In this document: positions 31,332-46,300 of the stretch, in pieces | Position numbering within the stretch: the stretch's first letter is position 1 | Layout of the letters: each line of letters starts with the position of its first letter | Source: Guillardia theta CCMP2712 | Taxonomy: Eukaryota > Cryptophyceae > Pyrenomonadales > Geminigeraceae | Assembly (NCBI RefSeq): GCF_000315625.1 | Contig: NW_005434662.1 | Coordinates: forward strand, 154,307-218,306 | DNA: 64,000 nucleotides | Direction: 5' to 3' | The notes under the pieces: generated by a model | What the model was told of the DNA's origin: nothing | Databases searched by the model: none | What the model saw: the letters and a program-made list of their open reading frames with translations, nothing else | Made by a program: the position numbers and the translations under genes

Positions 31332-34300
31332 CTACGATACCCTACACTGTTCTGCTTCAGAGCTCGGCTCGACAGTTTCTGATGTTGAATCGTTCTCTTC
31401 GAGATGTTCTTCAGGAATCGCCGAATCGGACGTGATCAACTCTTCATCTTCGTCAACTTCCTCACCAATGGTTCCTCGCTGAGAAGGATGTCAGAGTTGG
31501 AATCTTGCAACGCACATTCAAGTTACCGCGGCAAAGTCAGTGTCAATGGCTTTGCAATGAGCGATGGCGTATCTGAGCTTGTCTCTCAACACCTGTCGAG
31601 GCACGTCAAATACTTGCACTCTCCTTCTCCTCAGTTCAGCTTCTCTTTCACACAATCCTCTGCTCTTTTCTTCTTCAGACCTGCATAGAGCTGTATCTCG
31701 GGATATCAAGGGCATTGAAGCAGGTATGGCTAGACGGCAAGTGTCCGTCCCCATGGCTCGCCTTTGAACGCAATAAGAACGGCGACCTCAAGTTCAACTG
31801 CTCTCTGTCTCACCTGAGTTCGAACCTCCAGCTGCAGCCCACTTGTATCTCTTGGTAGCCTCTCGCGCCCCCAGACAAAACCAAGAAACTGCTTGCGCTC
31901 CTCGTTGCTGAACTCCTCTAAGGTGCTCCAGATCCATCCCATGACCGTCTCCGCATCAGAGGCGTCGAGCTTGTTCTTGACGATCGACTTGAGGATGTCA
32001 AGATCGACTGTGACCTGTAGAGCGGGTCAGTCGGTCCAGCCGTCAACCAGCTCTACACTGACCTCTCCGCAGACTCGGACCATGAGCTCCCGATACGTCA
32101 GGAGCGGCAGCATCAGCAAGGGAACGTTCTGCCCAAGTCCCTGAAGTTCTCCGTCAGTCAAATCCAACGAGACTCTTTCACCGACCTCTCTCATCGCGTC
32201 GATCGCCTTGTCAAACTCCTGCAACCTGAACGAAGTTGCCTCCTTTGCATACTGCTCTCTCTCCGAGTACAGCACGGGCCGGGTGGAGCCGCCCTTCACT
32301 AGCTCGAACACTTTCCCTGAGATCGAGCGTACGGTCCACACGAGCCCGACATAGTTGAAGCTCGAGTCCTCCAGCGTTGAGTTGTTAGCTGCACTGCCGC
32401 CAACTACAGCAGCAACGGGGCTGAACCCGAGCTCTGCACTAGAGTCAGATCAGGTACAGGCTCCTACCAAAGTTACCCGTCCAAGTGTCAGCACAAGGGT
32501 GCGTCCGAATCGCTTCTATGGCACGCACGAATCTTTCGTCCACACCGGAGAGATCCTGGACAGAGACCTGGACTAGCATGTCACAGGACCGCAATGCTCC
32601 CCTCTCGGAGCATACCGGCTCTTGTAGGAAACGACGCCATATGAGGGGCGGGAAGTCCAGACCAAGCGGATTGTTCGTTCGAATCCCAGCCCCCATGATC
32701 TTGCCGATGAAGGTGTACTGACGCATCGGCACCGCTGAGGTGCACGTGGGGTTGGGAACGAATGTGTCCCTGTGAAACCCGATGTTGAACCGGCCGTTGG
32801 GAGAAGGGATGAAGAGCTGTTGCGAGGAAAGTTAGGGTCGCAAGAGATTCAGTGATGTCATACCGGAGTAGCAGGGCTCTGCAGATCGGCGGCAAGTTCT
32901 CTTATAGATTCTCGGAACAAACCACCATAATCGTCACCACCTTCTCCGACGAATGAAACTTGCCATGCCATCATTCCTTTGCCTTTGCTCTTTGCTCTAA
33001 GTAGAGGCAAGTCCTCCAGCGCTGCAAACAATTGGCCGAAAACAGTACCTTTGGTGTCTTGCAACCCTGATTTCTTCCTGTGCTGTGCGGCAGCGCCTCG
33101 GTACAAAGTGACTGATGGGATTTCTTCTCTACGATCCTGAGTGAGACGAATCGCCGCATCCCACAAGTGAGTCTTTGTTGCTTCAAACAGTCTGCCTTTG
33201 ATACGCACTAGGCGACCAGCAGCTGAGTCAGGGTCATACGCCGTCCGTAGGTCCACGAGTGGCAGGGAGACAGCTACCAAGGACTCCAACTTCTTCAACA
33301 CGACAAACCTTGCCCGCACAGCTGAGACAGAGCGGATTCCACCCAAGGAGTTGGATTGCGATCGCTGAAACCTGACATAATCACGCATCTCCTTCTCCCC
33401 GTATTCACTTCCGTCGTCAGAAACGTTCTCGGACGCATGCGGCATGGCTTCGGCCTCGCCTCGAACTTGTACCGCACGCTGAACCTCAGGCTCTTCAGGT
33501 TCTCTCGCTTCCACTCCAGCTTCTGCGGGTTCGGCAGCCTCTACTTGTGGAGAGCTGGACGCCGGCACAAACTCTTCCTCCATGGTCTCAACTGGACTCG
33601 GTTGAGGCGCAGATTCTGGTCCATTCGTACCATTGTTCTCGTCAGCCAGTATGATGTGTGCTTCGGAGTCGCCGACGATGGAGGACGACCGGATGTTCCG
33701 GGGGTGTTTCCGGCGTTCAGATGCTTTCTCGTTCAAGAACTCCACTAGCTGCTCATCCAGCTCACTGGGCCAGTTGGGGTTGTCGTAACCGCCGTCTACG
33801 TACATGTCGATCATGGCGATCCGCTCCTCTCCCGCACTGGCGCTGGCACTTCCTCCTGCGATGCTCAGCTCACCTCCTGCTGCTCCACCGACCGCAAAGT
33901 GAACGACGGATGGGAGTCCCTCCACGATCCTCTCGAGCATCTTGCTGCTCCACTTGCCTTGTCCTGTGGCAGTGTCGGTGGTCCACTTGGAGATCGAGAA
34001 CTGCAGAGTCCTCCGAGTCATGTCCACGTGTACTCCAACCCTGTCACCTCGTTTGAACTTGCAAAGCCCATGCCCCCCCTTCCAGTCCCCGTCGACCTTG
34101 AGGGTTCCCTCTCCAGCGAAGAAGCCATATCCTCCACGACGATGTCCAAGATACGTCTCCAAGTCCACATCGGGAGTGGCGATGCCCACAAGACACTGAT
34201 CACGTCCGTGCACATCGAACTCCATCACATGAACGCCTTCCGGAGGGACAGGAGCAGTTATCAGCGCGGTAGCCATACCAGAGAACTCTACTTTCGTACG

Positions 34301-37300
34301 GTTTGCGTCCAAGGTCGCGTGAGAGCCGCATCTTGCTGGATCAAACAAGGCCTCGATAGACTGTACGGTGTTCACCGATCCACAGATCGTGGCACATGGA
34401 GAACAAGGTTCGCTGCTTCTAGGCTCGATTTCTGAGGTGAACCATCGTGGTAAAGCGGCATTCTTGATCAATGTGTCGACCACCTGAAAGCACTTGATGT
34501 ATCTGTCGAGCCACTTAGGGATGTCGAGGCGAGAACCGATAGGTGTGGACGCATGGATATCTTTGATCCTCCTGACGAGAAGCTCCTTTGGAACTTTGTC
34601 TTCGCTTGCAGAATCCGCTTCAGCACTCTGAATACAGTACTTGGTCTTCAAGTGAGCGAAAACCTTCCCCACCTCCTCTTCATTCAAGCAGTGATCGTAC
34701 ACCAAAACTTCTGCAATGTCGCCACGACATTTGTTGCTTCCACGTCGAGACCCCATGAGGTGGAGATGCTCGAGGGGAGCCGTCTCAGCTTGGAGGGCCA
34801 CTACTTGCCAAGTGCCATCAAACAGGCCAGTCATCCCCTCCTTCTCATCGACCACTTGCGCTGTTTCATGGGATCCGGACAACCGCCAGACCTTACTCCA
34901 GGCCGAGCCCACAGCAGAAGAGTAACTCGTCGTGGCCATCAGAAATGCGCCCTCCACGAAGTCTGTGGCTTCGTTGGTGGCGGAAGGGAACCGCTGAGAA
35001 CTCTCGCTCTCGCTCGCGCTCCCGTTTGAAGGCGACTGGGTGTTGCGAGTATTGGCTGTTTCTTCTGCAGCGTTTTCAGTGGCAGCACCAGACTGGGTGC
35101 TCGACTCTTCACAAGTCGGCTGTCGCCGGCTGGCGGGAGAAAATGAGCCAGCACTGGTACGGAGAGAGTCCGGAACCGGGGATGAAGCTGCTGTCTGACT
35201 ACTGCTGGTGTTGCCGGCTGAAGAGTTCGATGTAGCCATGATTGGATTGCAACGCCTCGAGGAGTTTCTCTGCGAACCATTCCTATCCGCTGGATGCACC
35301 GTGGCAGTCGACGATGCCGTAGAACGCGAAGGTGTCCATGCACGTTGTGGCGTGCTGGTGGACGGCGCAGCTGACGATGATGTCGTAGAAGCCGCTGGAT
35401 TGCTGCTTCGCGTCGTGGAATTTGTTGCTTCTTTGAGAACCAAGTCAGATAGGGCAAAAGGAAAAATTTCAGGATTTACCTGCAGTTCTAGCGGGCGTGC
35501 CTGAACCTCTCGGGTTTGTCGGGTTGGCAAACGAGGTATTGGTGCGATTAGAAGAAGCTGAGTCGCTCATGGTGTTTGTGGTATTCAGCGATCTACTCTC
35601 CCATGGCAACAGCCTGGTTGGTCCAACATCCATGATGCACTGAACGTCATGTCTGAGATGCGGCGGCACACCGAGAGCTTCTGATCCAAGACGCAGCACC
35701 AGAAAAATGGTTCCCACCCTGCCAACACAAACATACAGTCAGAAGGACGGGAACAACCATTCAAGGCTCAACAACCTGCAGGGGCTTCGTGTGCGCAACA
35801 CGGAATTTCCATCCAAATGAAGGTAAGGGAATCCACACCTGCCGTCATTCTTGCACCGTGCATCAGAGGGCAGCCAGTTGTCATGACGCCAGCTTTCGGG
35901 TAGAGGGTTGTAACCGTGAGAGGCCACAGCCTGGATGGTATGATACATTCGTTGGCTGGTTTGCGAACCAGACTCGGTGCTCAGCTGCGTTTCTCGAACA
36001 TCGTCCCAGCGAAATCGGCAGGCAGCATCCCAACAAGCTTGACAGAGGTCAAAGTCGCAACCTTGTCCGGTAGAGCGATAACGTGCTCCCTGTCATGATG
36101 TCACGTCAAGAAATTCTAGCTTGACAGCAAGTCAACTATCTACCTGACCCTGCGAAGTGCAACCATCGCATCGCCACTCTGTTGCTCGAGTGGTTCGTTC
36201 GATCGGATAGAGATGAATTCCTCGAAGAACTTGGGGGCCATCAACACTCGGCATCCCATGTCCAGCTTCCACGCAGAGCACCAACCCTTGGATGGACAAA
36301 GGTACACAGTTCGCCCCGTGCTTCTGCAAGACCTGAATGACTCCTTTCAAGTCAGGCTTCTGGAACGCAGTGTGCTGAGAGTCGTCGGAAGCCGAGGAAG
36401 ACTGTGCCTGGGTCGCCAGGTCAAGAGCAGTCTTTCCAGCACTGTTGCGATGTCTGCAGTCCGCTCCAAGTTGCAGGAGAACCTCAACTGTGGATTTCAT
36501 TCCACGCGAAGCTGCCCACGCGAGCGGCTGATTCTCACTTCCATCTATGCTGTGCAAGTCTGCATGCTTAGAGAACAAAAGCTTGACCAAATCATCCCGC
36601 CCAGCATAAACTGCGTAGTGAATTGCGTAGTGTGGCACGGGAAACGACGAGACAAGACGCTCGGTACAGGGCTGAGATCGTCGTCAGGAGGGTGTAAATG
36701 AATCATTTGACAACTTACCGCGTCAGCACGAGCACCTCGGCAGAGACACCAGCGCACTTGTTCCTCGTTCCCTTCAAGAACAGCCTTGCAAAGTGCAGTT
36801 CCAGGAGGTCCATCTACAGCTTCAATCGCTCTGATCAACTCCTTGCGAGACATGGAAGAGAGATCTATCGAAGTCCCTTGGTCGAGCACAGCAACCACCT
36901 CCACAAGGGCCTGAGATGCCAAGTCAGAAGCAGCTCAACTCCTCAGACCCAACGATCATACCTGAAGCCCCGGAGAGAACTGTGCCCTTTGAGACCCGAC
37001 CTACCGCAAGAAGGTTAAGGGGATCAGACATGCAACCGCAAAGTGTCACACCTGCGGTAACTCTACGGCATGTTGGTGGATTGCTGCCTCCCGAAGCACT
37101 CGAACGATGGAAAGCGCTGATTCCGACAATCCCTGAGAGTCTCTCCTCAGGCCGCGAGCCGCGGAAGCGATGCTTCTAAGAAGTCCCGGTCGTGAAGAAC
37201 CTGCAGCACAACAATCAATGCAACGGGTTCACTTTGGCCTGCTCGTGCACACCTGCAACATGCTCAATGGCCACGAGACCAGCTTCAATCAGATTCTTGA

Positions 37301-40300
37301 TCTCTCGTTGCAAGTCGTCTGAGTTCAGTTTGCACTTCCAGAGTAGTCCGCTGCTGGGAGATGACAACGCATTCATCAACCAGCAAATGAAATCGAAGTC
37401 AGCAACTCCTGCACTGATACCATCTTCTCCGTTTGTTTTCAGGCCCTCTGGAGTCAACGAAAGCGTTTCCACCCCATCTTCTTGACTGTCACCGCTCTGT
37501 AAAGATGAAAAGAATCGAAACACTAGCCGATTTGTTGCTGGGCCTTTGACATCGATAGTGAACTTGGACGCTCTTGGGATGTCCATCGCTTCCCATGGAG
37601 AAGATGACTGAAACAAGTGTTTTCCTCTCGATGATATGATTTTGAGCCTTCCAGAATCAGTCGAGTTTGGTTGAGCAGAGCAGAATTCTTTGTCAAACAT
37701 CACTTTGATACTGCTATCACCCATGTCAGGGTTGTCAGCGTATAGTGTGACATCATGCTTTCCTCTGAGATTCTGAGAGTATGCAGGAACAGATTCAAAA
37801 AGGAACGACGGGACAGAGATGGCCCTCATCTCAGCATCGAGAGGTTGGATGTAAATTCTAAAGCCCCATTCTCCATGGCCGCCATCGCTCTCGAATATTA
37901 CCACAAGGCTGTTTCCTTGAATATCAGGAGGCGGAGCCCAGTTTCCTGCACCAGAAGGGCCATGGTAACACGCCAACTGCTGTTTCAGTTGAGCATCGGA
38001 ATACAAAGTGAGCTTGTCCCGGTCTCGCTTGGAACAACACCGAGGATCCAGCGAGACTCTCAATGCAGAGGCCCCATGAGCTCGCAGTCTTATCGCCAGA
38101 TGAGTGTTGGGCGCATACCCGTGTCTGCTCTCAAGGCTGATACGCATCACCTTCAAGGACGAGCTCGGGGCAGCAGTCGGAGTAACCGGCGGTGGAGTCA
38201 ACTGAGTTGCTCTGTCCTTCTCAGTGTTCACTTTGTTGGACAACGAAGTTAGTAGCCAGCTGCAATGCTTTGAAAGCCCCAGGACCTTGCTCACATTCGG
38301 TCGCTCCTCGTCGGATGCAGTCAGGGCATTGTCCAAAACTTTGCGCATGCTCTGTCTCCAAGACTGCGAAGACAAGTCTGGCTTGACCGTTCGAAACAAA
38401 CGACGTAAAATTGTCGCGAGATTCTCTACAGTCAATGGCAGTGATCCAGTAGGAGCTGCATGTAGTATCGTCAATAATGCCAAACGAGCGTAATAAATTG
38501 CAATGGCATCTTCAGTCGTCGCTATTTCAGTAAGCAGTCGAGGAGTCCGGTAGCGGCTCATCTTCTTGCTCCAGGTATGTGATGGCGGCTTCGACTTGTC
38601 AGGCTCACGACGACTTGTTGGAAGCAGTAGATGCTCTTCAGTTGCCGCATTGGCAAACATGCAGGCAACCATGTCCTCCACCCTTCGTTCTTCATCATCT
38701 CCCTCGTTCTCCTGAATTACTCTTGACTGTGATGTCCACGTCAGGAGCTGGCTCTGTGACTTGGCTTCAACTGGCTCAGTATCTATCGTCTCGATCGAAC
38801 TCTCAACAGCTGATTTTCCACCCCAAGACAAGGCGAGCCGGGGAACACTCAGGGAACCAACAATGCTCCTTGGAAGAGATAGGGTGTGGAGATGCGCATC
38901 AGGTCCAAGGCGTTGGCACAAGAATGATGACTTGGACAACAAGTCGTCCAGCGCTAAGACCAAGGGAGCATTGACATCCTGCGAGGCGAGCAGAAGCAAG
39001 ATGTCTCTGAGTGGCTCTCCCTGTTCGAGGAGGAGGATTTCCATGCACAAAGGGATTTGTAAGAACAAGTAAGCGGCACGAACAAGCCGTGAGTGCAACA
39101 CACGGAGCCCATGCGGACGTGCTGGCTCTGATGGATCTGGTTGTGAGATGACTGTCAAAACTTGTAAAAGCGACGGAAACAATTCACATGCGACATCCGA
39201 CAATTGACTTCGCTGTGCAATGCCTTCTGCCAGCAAAACTGCAGGCAGCGCAGTCGGAACTGGCGAGGGCAGGATGTGATTGACGGGCGGAGAAGACTGA
39301 TTGTTCCCAGCATCTTTGCATCCCGCCAGCATAGTCCAATTCGTTGACAATAAGACAGGTCCCTTGTCAGTCAATTTGCCTAGCCTAACAAACCATGGAA
39401 TGTCTGTTGGAATGGTAGTACTGCCAGATCCCATGTCTGCTTCTGAACTGGAGATGTTTTCTCCTTTCATGAGTTGTAGGAGGTGCTCCAGGCTCTGAGC
39501 AAGGATGACTCCACCTACATTGCCTCCATTCCTTCCGATACTGCCTCTTCTACTCTTCTTGATCAAGTCGAACATCAGGTACCTCGAGGATCCCATCTGC
39601 GGGCGACCAGGCGTGGAAAGAGGCCTTAGCCATACGTACACCCCGGAGACTGTGGGCTTTGAAGAATCATTCTCTTTCCCAGAGACCTCAACATCAAACG
39701 ACTCAATATGAAAAGATGATGACTGAGATGTGTCGTTTCCGAGGCCACTGAGATTCAGTAGCATTCTCATAGGCTCCGGAGCACTTGCAGAAAATAATAC
39801 CACACGAGGCTTACACCCACTCGTAGGCCGGAAAAATTCGTGGCCTTGGAGGGCTGTAGCCTCATAATCGTTGCTAGAGCTCCACCAAACCTCCATGAAG
39901 TCATATTTCACAAACGTGTCTTTTTGCTTCGGGCTGTACATGTCGAGGAGATACGTCAATGACTCTTTAATCGAAGGCTGCATGATTGGCATCCATGCTG
40001 GTGTTGCAATCAAATCCACGGCAACCTTGCAAAGAAGAGAATGTAAATCCGGAAGAGGAGAAAGGTGAGTAGGCGACAATGGCTCCATCGATGCACAAAT
40101 CTCTGATGTGTGCGACAAAGTATCCAAAATTGCGTGAATCACATCCTCTTGAAGCTCCTCATCTAAAGATAAGGTTCCCTCCATGTTGGCCCAAGAAACA
40201 CAAAGCTTGTGGAGCAGAGTGGTGGCACGAATCCTTGTTGCTTCACCAAAGACAGGTAGCTGCATCAGTTTGGTCAACATACGAATCCACTCTCGACTTT

Positions 40301-43300
40301 GTACTGGGTTGATACCAACCACCCTGGCTTTGCTTGTGGCATATGCTGTCGACAAAAGATCGCGCAGAACTTGCCCAGTATTTCCAACATCCAGGCCTGG
40401 CCTCTTAGTAGGAGCAAAGTGGCCGGTTAAGAATATTCCTCTCACTTTGCAGTCACACCCGCCATTGTTTTCACGGATGTTCACTTGAACAATGCGATGC
40501 ATCAAGTTGACCTTGTCAAGGAGAACACATCTCTGATTCCCTGTGGGTGTCAGGTTGCAAGTTCTGATCTTCTTCAAATTGGACGCTACTTCTCCAACAA
40601 ATACGTCTACTAGACTTGGACAATAATTGCCATCACTGGCGCTGACTTGAATCGAAAGGCCAGTGATTACCGCGTCGGGTTCTACATGCAATCGAATCCA
40701 ATGCTGGCCCGATCTGCCATCTGATTGCCAGAAAGTATCGTTCCTTCCATCAGTTAGAAACTTCTTTGCGCTTTTGCCGGTTGACACTTCCACACGTTTG
40801 AATATGCAGGCCTCTTCCATTTCGCCCCGTCCAATAACATTTGGATCTCCAAACATAAATCCTCGGACAGAAATCCCCCGTAAACGGACATTCGGACCGT
40901 TGCTTGTTAGGCACAAGCGCACGACATTCAAGTTTTCATCAGACCCCTGCAGCACAACAACTTCGTTTGGACCCTGATTCAGTTCACGTGGGTCAACTTC
41001 AACGACCTGAATAGCACGCAAACAACCCTCATTTTCCCCTGCAAGTATTCGAATTTCTCGGGGCATCATTGCACCGTCATCAGGATGTATGTAAACGCCC
41101 ATGCGAGAGAGACAGACTTCATTTCTAGCAACAATTTGCACCCAATGTTCACCATCGGTTCCGCTGGTCCAAGATGAGGTCATATCTGGCAACAGTAAGT
41201 TTGGAACCTGGTCCCCGGAGCTTGAAGCAGTCACTGATTCCACGCATCTACTTCCAACAACAGCGGCCCTTCCACAGTCAAGAAGCACTGCAGGACTGTT
41301 CAGCTCGACTCGTGCTGAGAGCTGTTGCATTGCCGCAAGCAGAGTGCCCCACAAGCTGCGTTGGGCTTCACATATTTGTCCATTTGTGAGGTTCGTCATG
41401 TTGTCAGAAATCTGAAGAAGTAGGATACGTAGCAGTCTCCACACCGACTCCCTAGCGACAAGCTGCTTCATCTCCGCATCTGAGGGCGAAGATCTGCTAG
41501 ACAAAGACGAATAAAAATCGCCTTCTCCGAGGGAATCGTAGGTTGTTTTCTCATCCTCGCCGGGCAAGTTGCTTGCCTCCGACATGTCTCTATTCGCGAT
41601 CGATTCCTGTAGAGCTTCACAGGCAGCACATTGTGAACCACCTGATGGGCCACAAACCGAGTCTTGCGATCCCGAACCCCGTGAATTTCCTTGTCGTTGT
41701 CCGCAGTAGTAAAGGTGAGTGAATCCTCGATCTGTTCCCAGTCTCACAGAGTTTCCAGCAGCGTTCACAAGTCCATGAATCGCACTAGTCAGCGATGGAG
41801 GTGGCGGTGCTTCAAAAATGAAAACACTTTCTCCTTCACTATGCAAGGCAACCGATGCATAAAGAGGTAGCAGGAGGACACTAGCGCACTGTTCTCGCCC
41901 TGCTAATTCACCGTTGCGTGTCCAGTAGACACTCGCAACACGCTTTCCGTCCTCTGAAAGCTCAATACCACACCCCACAATATCGCCTTGACCACATTTG
42001 TCTCCAAATCGAGAACCCTGACACAAACAACATATCAAAATGCACTATGCTCAGAAATTGGAAGTATTCACCTGGCCACGTTGAAAAAACAATTTTCCAT
42101 CGTCCATGTGATAGGCGATCGAGCCATTTCGCCAACCCGGCATTTGATCCAGTGGGTAGTCGCGGTGAGCAACCCCAACAGCAATGGCGCAGTCCTTTCC
42201 CCTGTCCAAAACCTATCGCAAGCCCAAAATAAGCTTTTCACACTTCAAAGGATTGGATTCACTTACTTGCACTTCAAAATACGAGTTTTCCTTCGTGAGC
42301 GGCTTCGCAGCTTGGACTACACCAATTTGATTGGTGCCCGTGAAAACCACAGCACGGCCCTCAAATCTGATAAAATTTGTGTTGACTCTGCTGAAATAGG
42401 ACGGTTCTACTGGAATCCTATGTGTACGGTGCAGTGTCAAAGTTCCTGAATTCGGTCCTCTTGTCCATTTCCCCTGCATAGTTCTTCCTGCGACTTCGAC
42501 CGCACATGTTGTACGTCGTCCCCCGGAGTGCGAAGATTCAAATTCAACGGTTTTAGGGTCTTGCATAATTCCTTCGATCGTGAAAGCTCCGTGTGAATCT
42601 ATACCAGCCCCTCTCAATACACCCTGGTGTACTGCCAACCTTAACGACATCTCTTTGGCTGTAGAGAGATGGCCTGGCCGATTTTGTCGATCCGCAGAGT
42701 TTGTTCGTTTGTCACTTACTCCAAACCACAAGCTGCCAACAGGAGAATTCATTCTCCTTATTGTGATACCGCCTGAGCATTGCATCGTTGGACCAGAAAA
42801 GCAAGAGTCGGAATTGTTAATAGTTGTTGAGAGGTGCAAGGAAGCACCATTAGTATCTACAAACTCTCGGAGCACGTTGGGCAGACCAATCATATTCAAG
42901 TACGTAAGATCCGGCGCTTCGTACAACATAACCAGCGAACTGCCAAGCACAGTCAGAGAAACTATGCAGAATAGAAACATTTTGGGAAAGAGGTGAAAAC
43001 AAGATCGAGAGGTATAAAAACGAAGAACTCAGAAGGTATAGCCCTTACCTTGCTGCAAATCCCTTCAATTGACAACTGGAGGAAGGATCCTTCAAAATAT
43101 CCACTAAAAGTCGGCAGACTTTGTTAAATAGTGCCCGGACTCTTCCAATCTTCAAAGCACTGCCGGCTGAAATATCACTCAAGTAATGGCGAACGCTCCA
43201 ATTCGAGTTGAAAAGAGCTTGTAAGATTTCAGCGCGAACCACACGGACTTTCAAGTGCTCCAGCATTTCTGCAAGAAACCGCAAACCATTCTCAATCTCG

Positions 43301-46300
43301 TTGGCTCTGCAGGAACAAAAGTCAATAAACTTTTTGGTGTGAAAAGTACATCTTGCCTTTCATCTCGTCCGACAAGGACTGGTTCCATAGATCCGGGTAC
43401 AAACTGATCAAGTTTGTTCAGAATAGAATGAATAAGAGCCTCTCACATCAGATACCTCTGACAGAAGGAACTTCGATACTAAATCAATGATATTGTCCTC
43501 CCGCTGTTTTACTCTTTGCTTGACTCTCCAGTACGCACGATGAACCCTGATAAGAGGGATGACGTAGCTCCAACCGCTCTGCTGCTCTGTCTCTGCTTTG
43601 CCACCGGACATGTCTTCTGTTAATTCTTCACTGGATGAACTAGGAGCTGAAACATCGATGGATGTACCAGCATCATGTGAATTTGAGATTTCACTATCTT
43701 TGTTTGCGAGGCTTGAGGCCCCGTTACTACCAATGATCCTCAGAGCAGCCTGTTGCCACTTCTTGGTTGGAGACACATCAGTCTGATCATCATGATTCAA
43801 ATTCATCTCCTCTGCGTGTGCCAATGATTCTGAGCATGCCTGTCCTACTTGCCTTTTTCCCAGCGCTGGGACAAATCGTAGAAGGCACTCTGCCCTTTCC
43901 ATAACTGGAAGGCATAATGCGTCATAATTCAGCACACTGTTGGTAGCAGCAGCTGGTGACTCTTTGTTCTCACTATCCACATTCCTTTCTGGATCGGCCA
44001 ACTGCTGATCTCGCTGTTGCATCAAAGACCGGCGCAGATTACCGGCAGCCATTGCTATCTTTCTGAGAACTGCTACGTGCTCTTCCTCATCCATATTGAC
44101 GTTTCCATCTGCGTCGATATTCTGTTTCACGAGGCTGAGCAAGCCAACATGATGCAACATAGCCAAAGCAGCGGAACTCTCCACTTTGTCCAGGATCGGG
44201 CTTTGACGCAGAGGATGCGGTCGTCCTGGAAGCCTCAGTGGTTTGTCAACAAAATCCTTCGTGACATTCTCGAGCTCAAGATCTTCCAGGCGTCCTCCAC
44301 GCAAAAGGTCTGACGTAATCCATTTCTTGCAAGTTGTCTCAATTTCACTGCCCTGTAAGCCAGATACCATAGCTCCAGACAGCTGTGCACTTACACAAGC
44401 AGTCAGCCGCAAAATTTCCATCATCCAATGAGCGTCCGCATCACGCGGAACACTGACACTGCATACGAACGCTTTCCACCCATATTTGCCGTTCGCAAGA
44501 GAATTCACAGGACCCTTCGCCACCAAGGAATCGTTCACAGTTTCAGATCGAGAACTGGCATCTACGTGATCAAACCGTATATTGGGGTCGACAGTTAAGA
44601 GCGGAAATGATGGGAAAGGCAGAAGAGGGCAACTCTTCAGTTGATCCTTGAACATCTCTGATGAGGTAATAGACGTGTCCATAGATTGTAGAAATTCTGC
44701 AGCCTCGTTCACCTGTTTCGACGAAGAATCATTTTCACCAGTAAACACCTGAAGATGACCTCCAAGTGTGAGGGCAACGCATGATGAAGGCTTTAAGCAA
44801 CTCTCTGGATCAAAAGAAATCTGTGAAACAATGGTTGTATCCGGCAGTGCAAGTGGTGAAGAAGTTTCATTTGAATTGCAAGGGTGAACGACATGTGCTT
44901 CGATGCACTCAACTGAAAATGAAGGCGCAAAATAACCTGTCACAATAGCCTTATACGCAACTTGCTCACTTTCGCTTGATTCAGCAGAAAATTTGAAAAA
45001 GTCGCGAGGGGAAAAATTGAAGACGGCTGTTTCGCCTGGCACAATGATCGGAAGGATCGAGTTCTCGCTTCCTTCATAAGAACCCATGAGTCTACCAGCA
45101 AGCACATGACCAAGCCCATCTTCGATTGTCAGTTGCCCGGATGAGCCGAGTTTGCAGGCCGAGATATCAAGTTCAACTAGAAGATATGATGCACCTTGTA
45201 TTGCAACAACCTCTCGGTCCACTTTGTCGGCTGCATTTTCCCCTCTGCTTTCCTCGTTGCTATTCAAATTAGCGTTGACGATTTGCTGTTTGATGACTTG
45301 CTGCGTGGAGAGCCTTTGTATTGCAAGCTCGTGTTGTCGGCGAAGGTCTGCAGGTGTTACAGGGTCCAACGCATTCAATACAACTCCCGGTAGCTTTGGG
45401 GACAGTGAATCAAGGCCAGCAAGCAAGCTGTTCAGACATGCAAGGATCTTCTCATGCGGAGGCATTGAACTAATTCCTGCCAAAATTTCTGGAAGGAACT
45501 TATACACCGCGGATTGTTCCAGAATCATGACAGCAACATTGCAATCTCCTCTTTCGACTTCGATGAAGCGCTTTGTCAGATCGATGACATGCACAACATG
45601 CTGCAAAGCCGAAACTGCCATTTGAGAACAAAGTGCAAGGGCCTTGGAATCCTCACTTGCTAACAAATTACTCCAATGAACATGTTGTAACCTCCATGCG
45701 ACTTGCAGCACCTCTCCGCATGCTGTGGGAATTACTTCATTCGTCCTTGGAGGATCTTTTGGGTCCCTCCCACTATTCAGAGACGTCTTCAGGTAATGCA
45801 TCGTAGAGTTAAGAAGACACTCAAAAAACCGTAAACAAGCACTGTCGTGCACAGAAATCTCTTTCTTTGACCCAGCATCGGCATCCTATTCAACATATCA
45901 ATATAGAAAGGATAGAGAATAGACGAACTTACCGTTTGAATAGAATTATCCAATTGAAGTACACGCCAAATTACGGGCGGTTTTGCTATGTATGAAAGCA
46001 GCATCACAAGAAATTGTTCTTCCGTTTGACTTGCTTTCTCCTCGCAGTGCTTTGGAAGCATGATTTCAAGAAGGCCAACCAATTCTACCGGATCACTGAA
46101 CAAAACGGGAGTTCCAGCACGTAGAGCAGCAACAGCTTCTTCTTGAATGCTGGTGTAAGCTATCTGCCCTTCAGCACTCGTCTTGGCACTTCCAGCAACA
46201 AGTTTGAGCAACAAAGCCCTAAGAGAAGCCAAAAGATCTGGTTCTAATTCTGACATGTTCGGATGTCGTTGAATCTGACGAAGATTTAAAGCCAACAATC

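Noticed and set aside
33356-35504. Plus-strand ORFs opposite the SPRY/HECT region, including a 178-residue one
   Set aside because: Shadow frames of the minus-strand exon; no start context, splice sites or domain.
37755-42449. Many plus-strand ORFs of 60-165 residues across 37.7-42.5 kb (and 43.6-46.9 kb)
   Set aside because: They are antisense to HECT-gene exons with clear domains and have no domains of their own.
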